NCBI GenBank assembly: GCA_028285525.1
Contig: JANQOZ010000027.1
Location: 186,001 to 250,000 of the forward strand
Length of the DNA: 64,000 nucleotides
Direction of reading: 5' to 3'
Source: Lysobacterales bacterium
GTDB lineage: Bacteria > Pseudomonadota > Gammaproteobacteria > Xanthomonadales > SZUA-38
A model generated the notes under the pieces. It was not told the origin of the DNA. It saw nothing but the letters and a program-made list of their open reading frames with translations, and searched no databases. Positions within the stretch are counted from its first letter, which is position 1; each line of letters begins with the position of its first letter. A program made the position numbers and the translations under genes. Below are positions 50,904 to 59,541 of this stretch, piece after piece.

Positions 50904-52223
50904 TTACGCGGGGGCGGCTTCCGGCTCACTGATGTCCGGCTCAGCACCATACCAATCGACGTTCCGGGTGGCGTACATCACCACCCCGAGCAGCAGCAGG
51001 ATGGCGGCTGAACCGATCAGCAGCGAGTAGCTCTCGTCGATGACCAGCCAGTAGAGAATTGCGTATACGGCTGCCAACAAAGCGCCAGCTGCCAACCCCC
51101 GACGCCGGCTGGCAAGCACCGAGCCGCAATAGGCGCCCACCATCAGCACCAGTGCCGTCGCGGCAGTCAGGTAGGCAAAGCCAAACCGGATATGTTCCGA
51201 CAGGGCAAGGAGCAGCAGGTAGAAGGTCGCCAGAGCCAGGCCAACAAACAGGTACTGCACCGGGTGCAGGCGTACCTTGGTCAGTATCTCGAAGACAAAA
51301 AAGCCCAGAAAGGTCAGTCCGATAAAAAGCACGCCATACTTGATGGCCCGCTCGCTGCGCTGATAGCTGCTCCCGGGAAGGACAAAGCGGGTGCCAAAGC
51401 GCGATCCCTGAAGCTCATAGGGCGGCTCACCGCGCCAGCTCTGGCCGTAGCTTCGATTCAGCTCCGCAACCTGCCAGCGTGCGGTAAAGCCGGCTTGCGA
51501 GATGGCGCGCTCCAGCGGTACGTACTGACCCTCAAAGCCTGGGCTGGTCCAGTCGCTTTGCATCGTGATCGACGTCGCTTCGCCGATGGGCAAAAAGTAC
51601 AGCGCCTCGCTGCCGGCGAGCGTCAGCTCCAGCCGAAACGGTTCACTCCGGCCCAAACGATCGAGCGGCAGCGGCGCGGCTACCCCTTGAATGGTGCTGT
51701 ACACCGAGCCGCCGGACCGCAGTCTGTAACTCTCAGCCCCGACGGTCAGCGAGCTGACGGCGCGAATGGCGCGGGTATCGGAGATCGGCACCAGGAGGTG
51801 CGCTCCGGTCAGCTCGCCTCGGGTCGGCCAGGTTTCGCCGCCGATCACGCCGGTCATGATGACCGTGGCCGTATAGACGGGCATCTCATAGATACCCAGA
51901 TAGCGAATCTCCGATCTTGTTTGGATGTCTATGGTGAGCTCCGAGGGCAGCTCAACGATCCGGTCGTAGAAAACCTGGGTTTCCCCGGCAGCATTGCGGC
52001 GAGACTGCCGCTCGGTCACAACAATCATCGGACCGGAGATCGTCTGTTCACCACCCCAGCGTCGCGAGATTTCTTCCAGCGCCTCAGCGCGCCGACCCTG
52101 GCGCTCGTCGACCAGTCCTCGAACCATGGCGAGCGGAATGAGCATGATCAGCGTGAGAAACGCTACCGCCAGCAGCTTGAGCGTGGTTGCCGTCTGTTTT
52201 CGCATTTTTGTCAGGACCTTCAT
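50904..52223 (-). CDS. creD: Inner-membrane protein CreD
   Basis: 439 residues from ATG 52223 (ATG 52205 possible; a frame to 52379 is rejected because it overlaps the sulfotransferase). It matches CreD: an N-terminal membrane helix, LVDERQGRRAEALEEISRRW, the motif WGGEQTISGPMIVV, a large periplasmic beta domain (about 80-280), then several membrane helices (about 300-420) ending in an acidic tail. CreD is an envelope-integrity protein usually controlled by CreBC and linked to beta-lactam tolerance; creBC are not in the window. Confidence 0.92.
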   Translation of the reverse strand: MKVLTKMRKQTATTLKLLAVAFLTLIMLIPLAMVRGLVDERQGRRAEALEEISRRWGGEQTISGPMIVVTERQSRRNAAGETQVFYDRIVELPSELTIDIQTRSEIRYLGIYEMPVYTATVIMTGVIGGETWPTRGELTGAHLLVPISDTRAIRAVSSLTVGAESYRLRSGGSVYSTIQGVAAPLPLDRLGRSEPFRLELTLAGSEALYFLPIGEATSITMQSDWTSPGFEGQYVPLERAISQAGFTARWQVAELNRSYGQSWRGEPPYELQGSRFGTRFVLPGSSYQRSERAIKYGVLFIGLTFLGFFVFEILTKVRLHPVQYLFVGLALATFYLLLLALSEHIRFGFAYLTAATALVLMVGAYCGSVLASRRRGLAAGALLAAVYAILYWLVIDESYSLLIGSAAILLLLGVVMYATRNVDWYGAEPDISEPEAAPA

Positions 52224-52369
52224 GGACAGGTGAAGTACAGCAGGCGCGGGGGGCGACCGATCGACAACCTTGTGGCGAAAAGGTGGCTGTGCGGGAAAGG
52301 TCAATCGGCTAGGATGCCGGCAACGTCCAGCGAAAATACCCACGCCGACATCCGCGCTTCGCCTCAGCC

Positions 52370-53170
52370 ATGACAACACCGATTTTCATCCTCTCGTGCG
52401 CCCGATCGGGTTCAACCCTGCTTCGCCTGGCGATGGACACTCATCCGGAGGTCTGGTCGCCGCCGGAGCTGCATCTGCTCAGCCTCTGCCAGCGATGGCT
52501 GTGGACCGTTGGGGTGCTGGAGGATCGCGAGTCGGCTGGCGAGGAGTTTTGGGATCAGGCAACCCGGAAGGTGCGCGCTGATGCCGACGCGCTGCTTCAT
52601 CCGTATCTCGAACGGGCCGGTAAGACACGCTGGTGCGAAAAATCGGTGACGTCGGTCAACCATCTCGACGTGCTTGAAGGCGTATTCCCGGATGCTCAAA
52701 GGATCTGCCTGTTTCGGCACGTGGCGGACCTGGTCCACTCAGGCCTGCGGGCCACCGAAGATCGCGCAGACGGCTTCGACTTTGAGCCCTACTTCAATGC
52801 CTGGCCCCACAGCCGGCTGGAAGCCCTGACGCGCTATTGGCTGGAGAAGACCCAGGTCTTGCTGACGGAAAAAGCGTCCGCAAACTCGCTCGCCGTTCGC
52901 TATGAAGACCTCGCGCAAAATCCCGTGCAGTCTTTGCAGGCGATTGCTGACGCGTGCGACCTGACGCCCTATCCGGAATGGCACCACGCCGTCTTCCGAT
53001 CGGACCATCAACAGGGCCCGGGAGATGCCAGCGCCTATGAGCGCAAAACCTTTGAAACCGCATCGGTCGGGATTGGCCGCGAGCTGGATTTCACCACGTT
53101 GCCCACCCGCCTGCTGCGCCAGGCCAACGAACTGCTGGCCGAACTCGACTATCCGCCGATTGCGCGGTAG
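52370..53170 (+). CDS. PAPS-dependent sulfotransferase
   Basis: 266 residues. The 5'-phosphosulfate loop IFILSCARSGSTLLRLAMD is at the N-terminus. The 3'-phosphate region is FPDAQRICLFRHVADLVHSG near 103. NSLAVRYEDLAQNPVQSLQA near 175 is typical of the Sulfotransfer_1/3 families. It transfers sulfate from PAPS to a hydroxyl or amine of a small molecule or glycan. No PAPS synthesis genes are nearby. Divergent from creD. Confidence 0.9.
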   Translation: MTTPIFILSCARSGSTLLRLAMDTHPEVWSPPELHLLSLCQRWLWTVGVLEDRESAGEEFWDQATRKVRADADALLHPYLERAGKTRWCEKSVTSVNHLDVLEGVFPDAQRICLFRHVADLVHSGLRATEDRADGFDFEPYFNAWPHSRLEALTRYWLEKTQVLLTEKASANSLAVRYEDLAQNPVQSLQAIADACDLTPYPEWHHAVFRSDHQQGPGDASAYERKTFETASVGIGRELDFTTLPTRLLRQANELLAELDYPPIAR

Positions 53171-53235
53171 ATACCGGGGAGTGCAACCGGAAGGTTTAGG
53201 GTGCAAGCGCAAGAGTCGACAGGTTGCCGCATTAA

Positions 53236-53976
53236 TCAGTCTTCGAAGCCGTCGGCGAAGATGGGATCGATTGGGGCTACCACCGTGATTGTTGCGTCGG
53301 CCGATTCCTGGAGAAAGCCGTCGGAAACCGTCAGGGTGAGCGTGAGCACGCCCGTAGCGGTTTGAACCTGCCCCGCAACCGTACAGGCCAGCGTGCCGCT
53401 GCCAGCTGTGCAGGTCTGGCCAAGCTGAGCGGGCAGCCCTGCGCTCGCCGCACCATCGTCGAGGCGAAAGCTGAAGGTCGGCTGCAGCGATAGCTGCTCC
53501 ATGTCCACGGCGCTGAACTCAACATTCTGAATCGCGGCACCGGCAACCACCTGCTGGCCATCACCGGCGTCCAGACTGACCATCGGCGGCTGATTTGTCG
53601 GGTCGTTGGGGCATATGCAGGCAGCCGCACCGCGAACCGGCAGCGTCAGCCGCCACGCATCTGCCGGCATGGCGCGACTCGCGGCCAGCGCCGCGGATCG
53701 TTCGCAGCGGCCAGATGCGGCAAACAACGTGAGCCGCTCTCCAGGGCTTCTGGCCACGCCAAAGCAGCGCTGCCTGACCCACTGCGGCGTGACCACGGAC
53801 CCGTCAGGCAGGATGAACGGCTCAGTCCAGAGTGGGTCGCTCAGGCGATCAGCACTGAACTCGAGCTGTGGCTCGCTGACTGTCGCCTGTTGCCGAATTT
53901 CCAGCTCGACCGAGACGGCGGTAGCCGGTGCAATCGCGACAATAGCGAACAGCGTGGATGTGATGCGCGATGCCAA
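53236..53976 (-). CDS. Secreted Ig/cadherin-like protein with GFED tail
   Basis: 246 residues from a TTG at 53976. The signal peptide ends around AIAPATAVS. The N-terminal half has a short Cys-containing segment (CICPNDPTNQ). The C-terminal half is an Ig/cadherin-like strand pattern (TCTAGSGTLACTVAGQ, VLTLTLTVSDGFLQESADAT), ending with IDPIFADGFED. This tail matches the GFE ends of the proteins at 30991 and 54589. It follows the Hcp-like gene by eight bp on the same strand, so they are co-transcribed. Surface or matrix protein of unknown role. Confidence 0.78.
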   Translation of the reverse strand: MASRITSTLFAIVAIAPATAVSVELEIRQQATVSEPQLEFSADRLSDPLWTEPFILPDGSVVTPQWVRQRCFGVARSPGERLTLFAASGRCERSAALAASRAMPADAWRLTLPVRGAAACICPNDPTNQPPMVSLDAGDGQQVVAGAAIQNVEFSAVDMEQLSLQPTFSFRLDDGAASAGLPAQLGQTCTAGSGTLACTVAGQVQTATGVLTLTLTVSDGFLQESADATITVVAPIDPIFADGFED

Positions 53977-53984
53977 AACCGAGG

Positions 53985-54515
53985 TCAGGGAATGACCGAA
54001 AGCCCCACCCGATCCCAGCCGAAGCTGAAGGTGTCAACCACTTGGCAGGCCGGATCGTAGACGGTCTGGGTGTAGCGAACGGCGGTAAAGCTCAAGCCAA
54101 CCGTTTCCGTCGGCAGGGTCGTCTCGGTGGCACCGGCCGAGTAGCCGGTGACGGCGGCGTTGGTTAGATCGATCCGCTGATATTCGAGGATCTGGCTACC
54201 GCAGCCCGTGGAGACAAACCGGAGCGACCAGTCTCTCGGAGTGCCGTTGATCGCGGCGGCCCGGAGCGCGTTGCTGGAAATATCAAACGTGCGCGTCAGG
54301 CTGATATCGGCAAACTCCGGATTGCCCTGCTGGGCGCCGCTGCCGCTGACGGTGGCGCCGCGATCGACGCCCTCCTGAAAGTGAGAAACGACGGTGCAGC
54401 CCTGGTAGCCGGTGAGCGTCGCACCACCAGGAATGTCGCCGCCGGTGCATAAGAGGATTTCGGCCCCCGTCACGCCCGACCAGCACCCCAGGACCAGCAC
54501 AATAATCGCCCTCAT
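53985..54515 (-). CDS. Exported Hcp-like protein
   Basis: 176 residues; GGGAGG six bases before ATG 54515 fixes the start. Short signal peptide (to about residue 18). The mature part resembles Hcp (type VI secretion tube) proteins: RTFDISSNALRAAAINGTPR, YQRIDLTNAAVTGYSAGA and PTETVGLSFTAVRYTQ align with the Hcp helix and the L-T-N-x-V-x-S-Y / P-T-E-x-x-x-L-x-F strands. Four Cys (near 23, 40, 104 and 158) suit a disulfide-bonded periplasmic protein. No other T6SS gene is present, and true Hcp lacks a Sec signal, so this is probably a secreted or periplasmic ring-forming relative. Confidence 0.75.
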   Translation of the reverse strand: MRAIIVLVLGCWSGVTGAEILLCTGGDIPGGATLTGYQGCTVVSHFQEGVDRGATVSGSGAQQGNPEFADISLTRTFDISSNALRAAAINGTPRDWSLRFVSTGCGSQILEYQRIDLTNAAVTGYSAGATETTLPTETVGLSFTAVRYTQTVYDPACQVVDTFSFGWDRVGLSVIP

Positions 54516-54588
54516 AGGCCTCCTCCCTTAAGCTGAGCAATACGGTTACAGCAAAAGGGACGTACGCCAGAAGGATTTATCTCAGCGG

Positions 54589-55317
54589 TTACTCAAATCC
54601 GTTGGAGAACACGGTGTCCAGATCGATGCGCGCGGACTCCGGTATATCGAGGCTGCGCGGATTGCCGCTGAAGGTGTCGCTGTGCATCACAAGACGATCG
54701 ATGACGTGACTGGAAGAGCGGGCCGAGAGACGGATCGTGTAAACCCCGGCCGAATCGAAGCGTGCAAAGATATCGTGGGCGTCGTTGTCGCTGGTTCGCG
54801 TGCTGAAGCGCCAGTCGTTGGCACCGCTTGAGTACACCTTGAACCAGCCGTCCGAGCCTGAGCCCTCGGGCTGGCCCCCAACACAGTCGTTTTCGGAAGG
54901 GATTCTGCCCTTGGGACAAACTACGCTACCGCCGCGCTGGCCGAAGTAGCTGTCGGCATCAATTTTGAGCCAGGTGTCGTTGTGCTCGGTCGTGTTGGTG
55001 CCGCGACCCACCTGGTTACGCCACTCAAAGCGGTAGGTGCCCGGGTTGTTGATCATGACAAAAAAGACGATCTCGCCGTTGCCCGGGGCGTTCAGATACT
55101 GGCGATCCTCCCAGACGATAAATCCCCGGCCGGTCGCGCCACCGGGCTCGTTGATATTGGGCGACGTCGGGTTTTCGGCCGGCCCCAGCACCCAGTTTTC
55201 TGGCAGGGGAGCCGCACTTTCCAGCTCGATCACCAGCAGGCCGCCCTGCTCCTCGAACACCGTCTGAGCCGTCGCGCTGACGCTCAAGAGCAGCAGCAAG
55301 AGAAAGGATTTTTTCAT
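54589..55317 (-). CDS. Secreted protein with GFE tail, carbohydrate-binding-like
   Basis: 242 residues from ATG 55317 (TTG 55338 is possible). The signal peptide ends in SATAQ. Beta-rich mature part: LLVIELESAAPLPENWVLGP at the start, GTYRFEWRNQVGRGTNTTEH, HNDTWLKIDADSYFG, and AGVYTIRLSARSSSHVIDRL, a pattern seen in carbohydrate-binding jelly-roll modules. Ends with DLDTVFSNGFE. Same strand as the Hcp-like and GFED genes. No catalytic residues recognised. Confidence 0.78.
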   Translation of the reverse strand: MKKSFLLLLLLSVSATAQTVFEEQGGLLVIELESAAPLPENWVLGPAENPTSPNINEPGGATGRGFIVWEDRQYLNAPGNGEIVFFVMINNPGTYRFEWRNQVGRGTNTTEHNDTWLKIDADSYFGQRGGSVVCPKGRIPSENDCVGGQPEGSGSDGWFKVYSSGANDWRFSTRTSDNDAHDIFARFDSAGVYTIRLSARSSSHVIDRLVMHSDTFSGNPRSLDIPESARIDLDTVFSNGFE

Positions 55318-55394
55318 CGCGACATTGTATGAATGCAAGGCCGGCGTTTGTTGATCGGTTTCTCACCTCAGGCTTTTTTTCGGATACTCCGGGC

Positions 55395-56369
55395 TCACGG
55401 GGGCAAAGCAAACTCCGCCCACAGCGGCAGGTGGTCGGAAACGCGAAACGACATCGATGCCCGCGACAGGTTCTGATCGGTGTAAACAAAAGGCTGAAAG
55501 TCGAAATTGCCGGCGTCGCTCAGCGTCATATCCAGCAGCGCACCGGATCCAGCGGTAAACCAGGCAATCTGATCGTAGAAATTATCGTCGCTGGAGTCGC
55601 CCGGATCGTCGAACACCGTCCGCGGCAGGTCGGCCAGCTGCGCCGGGATTGTGAGGCCGGTGCGGGTAAAAGCGTCAAACAGGGGGCTGCCGGCCCGGTC
55701 GATATTGAAGTCACCCAGACACAGCAGGTTGTGATGCCAGCGATTGCTGCGCCGGGCCCAGTCGCCGAAGATGTCCGCGATTTCGTTGAGCTCCGGAATG
55801 CGGTCCGAGGCGCTGTCGCCAAACAGGATGTGTAGCGTGACCAGGATGAATGTGGTTTCGCCCCGGACAAAACTCACGGCATACGGCGTGCGGCAGAACT
55901 GAGTTCTCAGCGCGCCCTCGTCCAGACGCTCGAGGCGCTCGGGTGGCACCACCAGCTCAGCCGCGAGGCCCGAGGGCCTGACCCGGCTTCGATTGAATAG
56001 AAAGGCGAGGCGCTCGTTGTTGCCTTTCGCGCCTGCCGTCACGTCGGTCATCAGAAAGCCCCAGTCGGGGCCCAGGAAGCTCAGCGTGTCGCGCAGCGCG
56101 CGAAGATCCCCTTTCAGCTCCTGGACCGCAACAACGTCGAAGCGCTGGATGATGTCGGTGATCGCGCGAAGGCCGCGCAGGTCGCGCTTCGGGCTGTCGC
56201 TGCCCGTGGCGGTCCATTTGCGCGTAAGCGAAGCAAACGAGCGGATATTCCAGGTGCAGATCAGGAGATTGCTCGCCGTCGGCGGGGGGATCCGGGCGTC
56301 CAGCGCCTGGCTGAGCGCGTTAAGGTCCCGGCGCACCGCGGCGGGCGGCTGATCGTGAATATTAGCCAT
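55395..56369 (-). CDS. Endonuclease/exonuclease/phosphatase (EEP) family hydrolase
   Basis: 324 residues, ATG with CGGAGG six bases upstream, no signal peptide. EEP-fold motifs in order: LLICTWNIRSFASL (N), VVAVQELKGDLR (E), NERLAFLFNRSRV, FILVTLHILFGD (H, unusual H-I-L), LCLGDFNIDRAGSP (D-x-N), and SDHLPLWAEF (D-H). All catalytic positions for Mg-dependent phosphoester cleavage are present. Substrate could be DNA, RNA or a phosphorylated lipid. Last gene of an operon with two alpha/beta hydrolases. Confidence 0.9.
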   Translation of the reverse strand: MANIHDQPPAAVRRDLNALSQALDARIPPPTASNLLICTWNIRSFASLTRKWTATGSDSPKRDLRGLRAITDIIQRFDVVAVQELKGDLRALRDTLSFLGPDWGFLMTDVTAGAKGNNERLAFLFNRSRVRPSGLAAELVVPPERLERLDEGALRTQFCRTPYAVSFVRGETTFILVTLHILFGDSASDRIPELNEIADIFGDWARRSNRWHHNLLCLGDFNIDRAGSPLFDAFTRTGLTIPAQLADLPRTVFDDPGDSSDDNFYDQIAWFTAGSGALLDMTLSDAGNFDFQPFVYTDQNLSRASMSFRVSDHLPLWAEFALPP

Positions 56370-56386
56370 CAGAAGCCTCCGTCAGC

Positions 56387-58291
56387 TCAGGCGGTTTTCG
56401 GTGCGGTGCGTTCAGATCTCAGCGCATCCGCGATGATCGACACGACACGTCCGTCGAGCAGGTACGTGAGGTGTCCACCGGTACCCATCGCATGTTCTTG
56501 AAACTCAAAGGGCGGCTGCGGACCTGCGTTGACATGGGTGCCGACAAAATCGTCGTTGCGATAGATGTTGATCCAGCGGTTCAGGCGCCGGCCGAGGCGT
56601 TGCCAGACGGGCTGGTCCAGCGCTGGATACGACAGCGGAAAGAAATGCTGGTAGAGATGGCTGAACGGTGAACCCATGGTGATCAGCGTGACGTCGAGCT
56701 GCTCCAGCCAATCGGGCGGCCGGCCAAAGCTGCTGCGGGCCAGCTCATCGACCGCCAGCACCGTACCCTGGCTGTGGGACACAACGACAATTCGCTCCAG
56801 GGGATGATGTCGATTCAGCAGGCGCATCACCTCGTTGAACTTGTTGCGGATCGGCCGCAGCCGCTCACGCTCATCTTCACTCGGCTTCAGGCGCGACTTG
56901 AGCGGCATGGCGAGGCGGACGTAGTTGACGACGTCATTGCCGATGTCCAGCGCCAGCACCACGCCGCCGACGAAGACCGACGAGGCCACCAGGAGCGGAA
57001 TGGCGGGCAGTATCGCCACCTCCAGGCGCCGGAGCTGCTGGACAATTTCGGGGAGCACCACCGCCTGCTCCTGGTCCATCACGGAAACCACCACGCTGGC
57101 GATGACGGTCAGCACAACCGACACGAGCAGCGCGTCGCGGATCAGCGCATGCACGATCAGCCTGGGCGGATTCGTGGCGCGCTTCTGCCAGCGCCACAGC
57201 AGCACGATAACCAGGGCCAGCAGGGGGAGCGGCAGATAAAACCACTGCAGCCCGTCGGAGGCGACGACCTCGTGAAAACGATCCAGCCAAAATGCAAAGC
57301 TTTTGCTGTCGCTCGTGACCAGCGACAGCGTCAGCAGCCAGATCGAGGGCACGATCGTGCTCCACAGGACAAACTGAATGGCCAACGCCATCGCCCTGGC
57401 GCTGAGCGAATGGCGCTCAGCGTCGCTGAAGGCCGGCCGCACGATACGGCTCAACAGGTATAGATTAACGACCAGCAATACGGCCAGGGCCACGAAACCA
57501 AAAGCATGCCAGAGCAGCGTGAACGGGATCGCGGCGAACGTCTGAAGGTCATCAGCACCGCTCAACGCTGCGGCTACCGGCCAGATACCGCCCATCGCGA
57601 GCAGGGAAAAGGCGTAAACACCCAGCGTCCCCTGGGGCGCCACAACCCGGGTAGCACGGGCTTTGACCCAGCGCCAGACCAGCAAAAGCCCCAGCAGCGC
57701 ACTGGCGATGCTCGCTATCACGACACCAAGCAGTATCTCTCGGGACGTCGCCTCGGTGAGTGACACCACCCACTCACTTTCGGTATGACTCACACCCTGC
57801 AGGATCACAATGGCGAGCAGCGCAATCATCAGCGCCGTATTGATCGCAAAGACCGGACCCCTCAGCAGGCGACTGCCGATCAATCCGACCCAGGCGACAA
57901 ACCATTCGTATCGACCGATCCCTTCTGGCCGGGCCTCGATGAGTCCGGACATGCCGAAAATCAGCTGAAACAGCCCCTGCAGCAACCCGAGCACGCTGTG
58001 AGGAATGGCGCTCTCCGAGCCCCAGAACACCTCAGCCATGACCACCTTTTCACCGTCGTGCTCGGCCATCTGCCATGGCACCGGCGAAAAGGAATAGAGG
58101 TCGTTTTCCGACCGCCGCTGATCAGCCGCCTGCCAGGTCTGACGTGGACCGTCGAGCCGAAACTCATCACACGTGTTGGCCAACGTTGCGGTCAGACGAT
58201 CCAGCGTTGCGCCGGGGTCGGGATTGCCGACCCCATGCACGACCACAACCGCCGTGCTGGCACCCTGCCGGGAACTGACCGCCTTGAACAT
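56387..58291 (-). CDS. Membrane-embedded alpha/beta hydrolase
   Basis: 634 residues. The N-terminus has TAVVVVHGVGNPDPGATLDR (oxyanion HG). At least six membrane segments lie between about 115 and 465. The C-terminal part resumes the hydrolase fold with the nucleophile elbow RIVVVSHSQGTVLAVDELAR (S-H-S-Q-G near 505) and a late EHAMGTGGHLTYLLDG His block. Thus a hydrolase domain is split by a membrane domain, an unusual layout. Lipase or lipid-acyl hydrolase activity at the inner membrane is plausible. It follows the 58296 gene with a 4-bp gap and precedes the EEP gene by 17 bp. Confidence 0.82.
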   Translation of the reverse strand: MFKAVSSRQGASTAVVVVHGVGNPDPGATLDRLTATLANTCDEFRLDGPRQTWQAADQRRSENDLYSFSPVPWQMAEHDGEKVVMAEVFWGSESAIPHSVLGLLQGLFQLIFGMSGLIEARPEGIGRYEWFVAWVGLIGSRLLRGPVFAINTALMIALLAIVILQGVSHTESEWVVSLTEATSREILLGVVIASIASALLGLLLVWRWVKARATRVVAPQGTLGVYAFSLLAMGGIWPVAAALSGADDLQTFAAIPFTLLWHAFGFVALAVLLVVNLYLLSRIVRPAFSDAERHSLSARAMALAIQFVLWSTIVPSIWLLTLSLVTSDSKSFAFWLDRFHEVVASDGLQWFYLPLPLLALVIVLLWRWQKRATNPPRLIVHALIRDALLVSVVLTVIASVVVSVMDQEQAVVLPEIVQQLRRLEVAILPAIPLLVASSVFVGGVVLALDIGNDVVNYVRLAMPLKSRLKPSEDERERLRPIRNKFNEVMRLLNRHHPLERIVVVSHSQGTVLAVDELARSSFGRPPDWLEQLDVTLITMGSPFSHLYQHFFPLSYPALDQPVWQRLGRRLNRWINIYRNDDFVGTHVNAGPQPPFEFQEHAMGTGGHLTYLLDGRVVSIIADALRSERTAPKTA

Positions 58292-58295
58292 GGCC

Positions 58296-59387
58296 CTACG
58301 CCACGCGATAAACGTTCTTTATCGAGTCGTAGGGCAACTCGTTTTCAGCGAAGCGCCCGTTGAAGGCGTCCTCGAAAAACGACCGCACGTTTGCGTTGTC
58401 TTTGGTCGGGTCGTCTTTGAAATAAGTATGCGCGTTGCCCACGCTGGCGGCGTTGGTGAAGTCCACATAGGTGGCCCGGCGCGCGGTCAGGTTGTACGTG
58501 ACGTGGCCGAGACGCGCGAGCTGTTCTTCGCCCGCCTTCATGCGTGAAGCGTTCAGCGCATAATCGTTTTCGTTGATGCAGACGTACACGCGCCGGCGGC
58601 ACTGGATGCGGTCGAGCCACCAGGCATGGTCGAGATTGTTGACGTCCGGCGCCGCCATGATCACGTTGTCGAACAGCGGCCGGGTGGCTTCGGTGGCAGT
58701 CGACTTCAGCAGGTTTTTGTACAGATAGTTGCCCATGCTGTGCGCGAGCAGATTGACGGTGAACGGGCACTCGGCGTCGAGCAGCCTGGCGTAAAGCTGA
58801 TCCGCCTGCTCCCGATTGTCCGGGTGTTTTTTGTTGGCCTCGCGCAGCAGCCGGTCGCGCTGCGCCTCGGTGATCATCTTCAGGTACTCCATCGCCTTCA
58901 TGAACAGCCGATCCAGCGCACCGCTGGACGCGCGCGCGTCGCGCTTGTCTTCGCGATAGCTGAGCGTGCCCGATACGGGCCCGCCGCCGTTGGCCGGCCA
59001 GGTGAACGGCAGCACGATGAGGTTGTACAGCTCGGAAATCGCCCTCGCGGCGGTCATCACGTCTTTGACGTCGTTGTTGAAGCCGTGAACAAAAATCAGA
59101 ATATTCTTTTTCTCGGTGCGCGCCTGCTCGGCGATCTCACACGCCACCTTGAGGCTGGCGTACCAGGGCCGGTCGGCCGCCGGATCAATCGGCAGGTGAT
59201 ACTTTTTTACGAGCGCTCGAAGCTGGGTCTTGCTCAGCCGGTCGTTCAGCGCCTTGACCTCCCAGCGACGTCCCTCTTTGGCCACGTCAAAAAGCCGGAT
59301 TTCGTTTGGCCCTTCGGCGTTTGGCTTCTTGCCGAACTGGCCCAGCGCTTTGCGGTTGCTGACCTCACGGTTGGTGACAACAAACAT
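58296..59387 (-). CDS. DUF900-type alpha/beta hydrolase
   Basis: 363 residues from ATG 59387 (GGGAGG seven bases upstream; ATG 59393 is too close). DUF900 features: KKNILIFVHGFNNDVKDVMT (HGFNN), LIVLPFTWPANGG, nucleophile elbow VNLLAHSMGNYLYKNLL, and AAPDVNN followed by NENDYALNAS. No signal peptide. The family acts as esterase-like hydrolases of unclear substrate. First gene of the three-gene operon with the membrane hydrolase and EEP hydrolase, divergent from the ECF sigma/kinase pair across 154 bp. Confidence 0.88.
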   Translation of the reverse strand: MFVVTNREVSNRKALGQFGKKPNAEGPNEIRLFDVAKEGRRWEVKALNDRLSKTQLRALVKKYHLPIDPAADRPWYASLKVACEIAEQARTEKKNILIFVHGFNNDVKDVMTAARAISELYNLIVLPFTWPANGGGPVSGTLSYREDKRDARASSGALDRLFMKAMEYLKMITEAQRDRLLREANKKHPDNREQADQLYARLLDAECPFTVNLLAHSMGNYLYKNLLKSTATEATRPLFDNVIMAAPDVNNLDHAWWLDRIQCRRRVYVCINENDYALNASRMKAGEEQLARLGHVTYNLTARRATYVDFTNAASVGNAHTYFKDDPTKDNANVRSFFEDAFNGRFAENELPYDSIKNVYRVA

Positions 59388-59541
59388 AGACATTCCTCCC
59401 CGGTATAGCGGCACCATTGACCTGATCGTGGCGCCGGAACAAAAATCCTCCCACATAAAGGGAAAACGTCCCAGTGCCGGAAAATCCTCAGCGGGCTTCC
59501 CATGCCCTGTCAGTTTCTCCACAGCTTGCTACCATCAGAAC

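Noticed and set aside
51192-52373. 393-codon plus-strand frame over creD
   Set aside because: Antisense shadow of creD, with composition typical of such frames.
53484-53500. GCGATAGCTGCT match to the island regulatory element
   Set aside because: It lies inside the coding sequence of the GFED-tail protein and far from the island, so it is treated as chance. A similar partial match near 58955 is also coding.
53985-54515. Evidence for a type VI secretion system
   Set aside because: Only an Hcp-like fold is present; it has a Sec signal and no VipA/B, ClpV, VgrG or membrane-complex genes are in the window.
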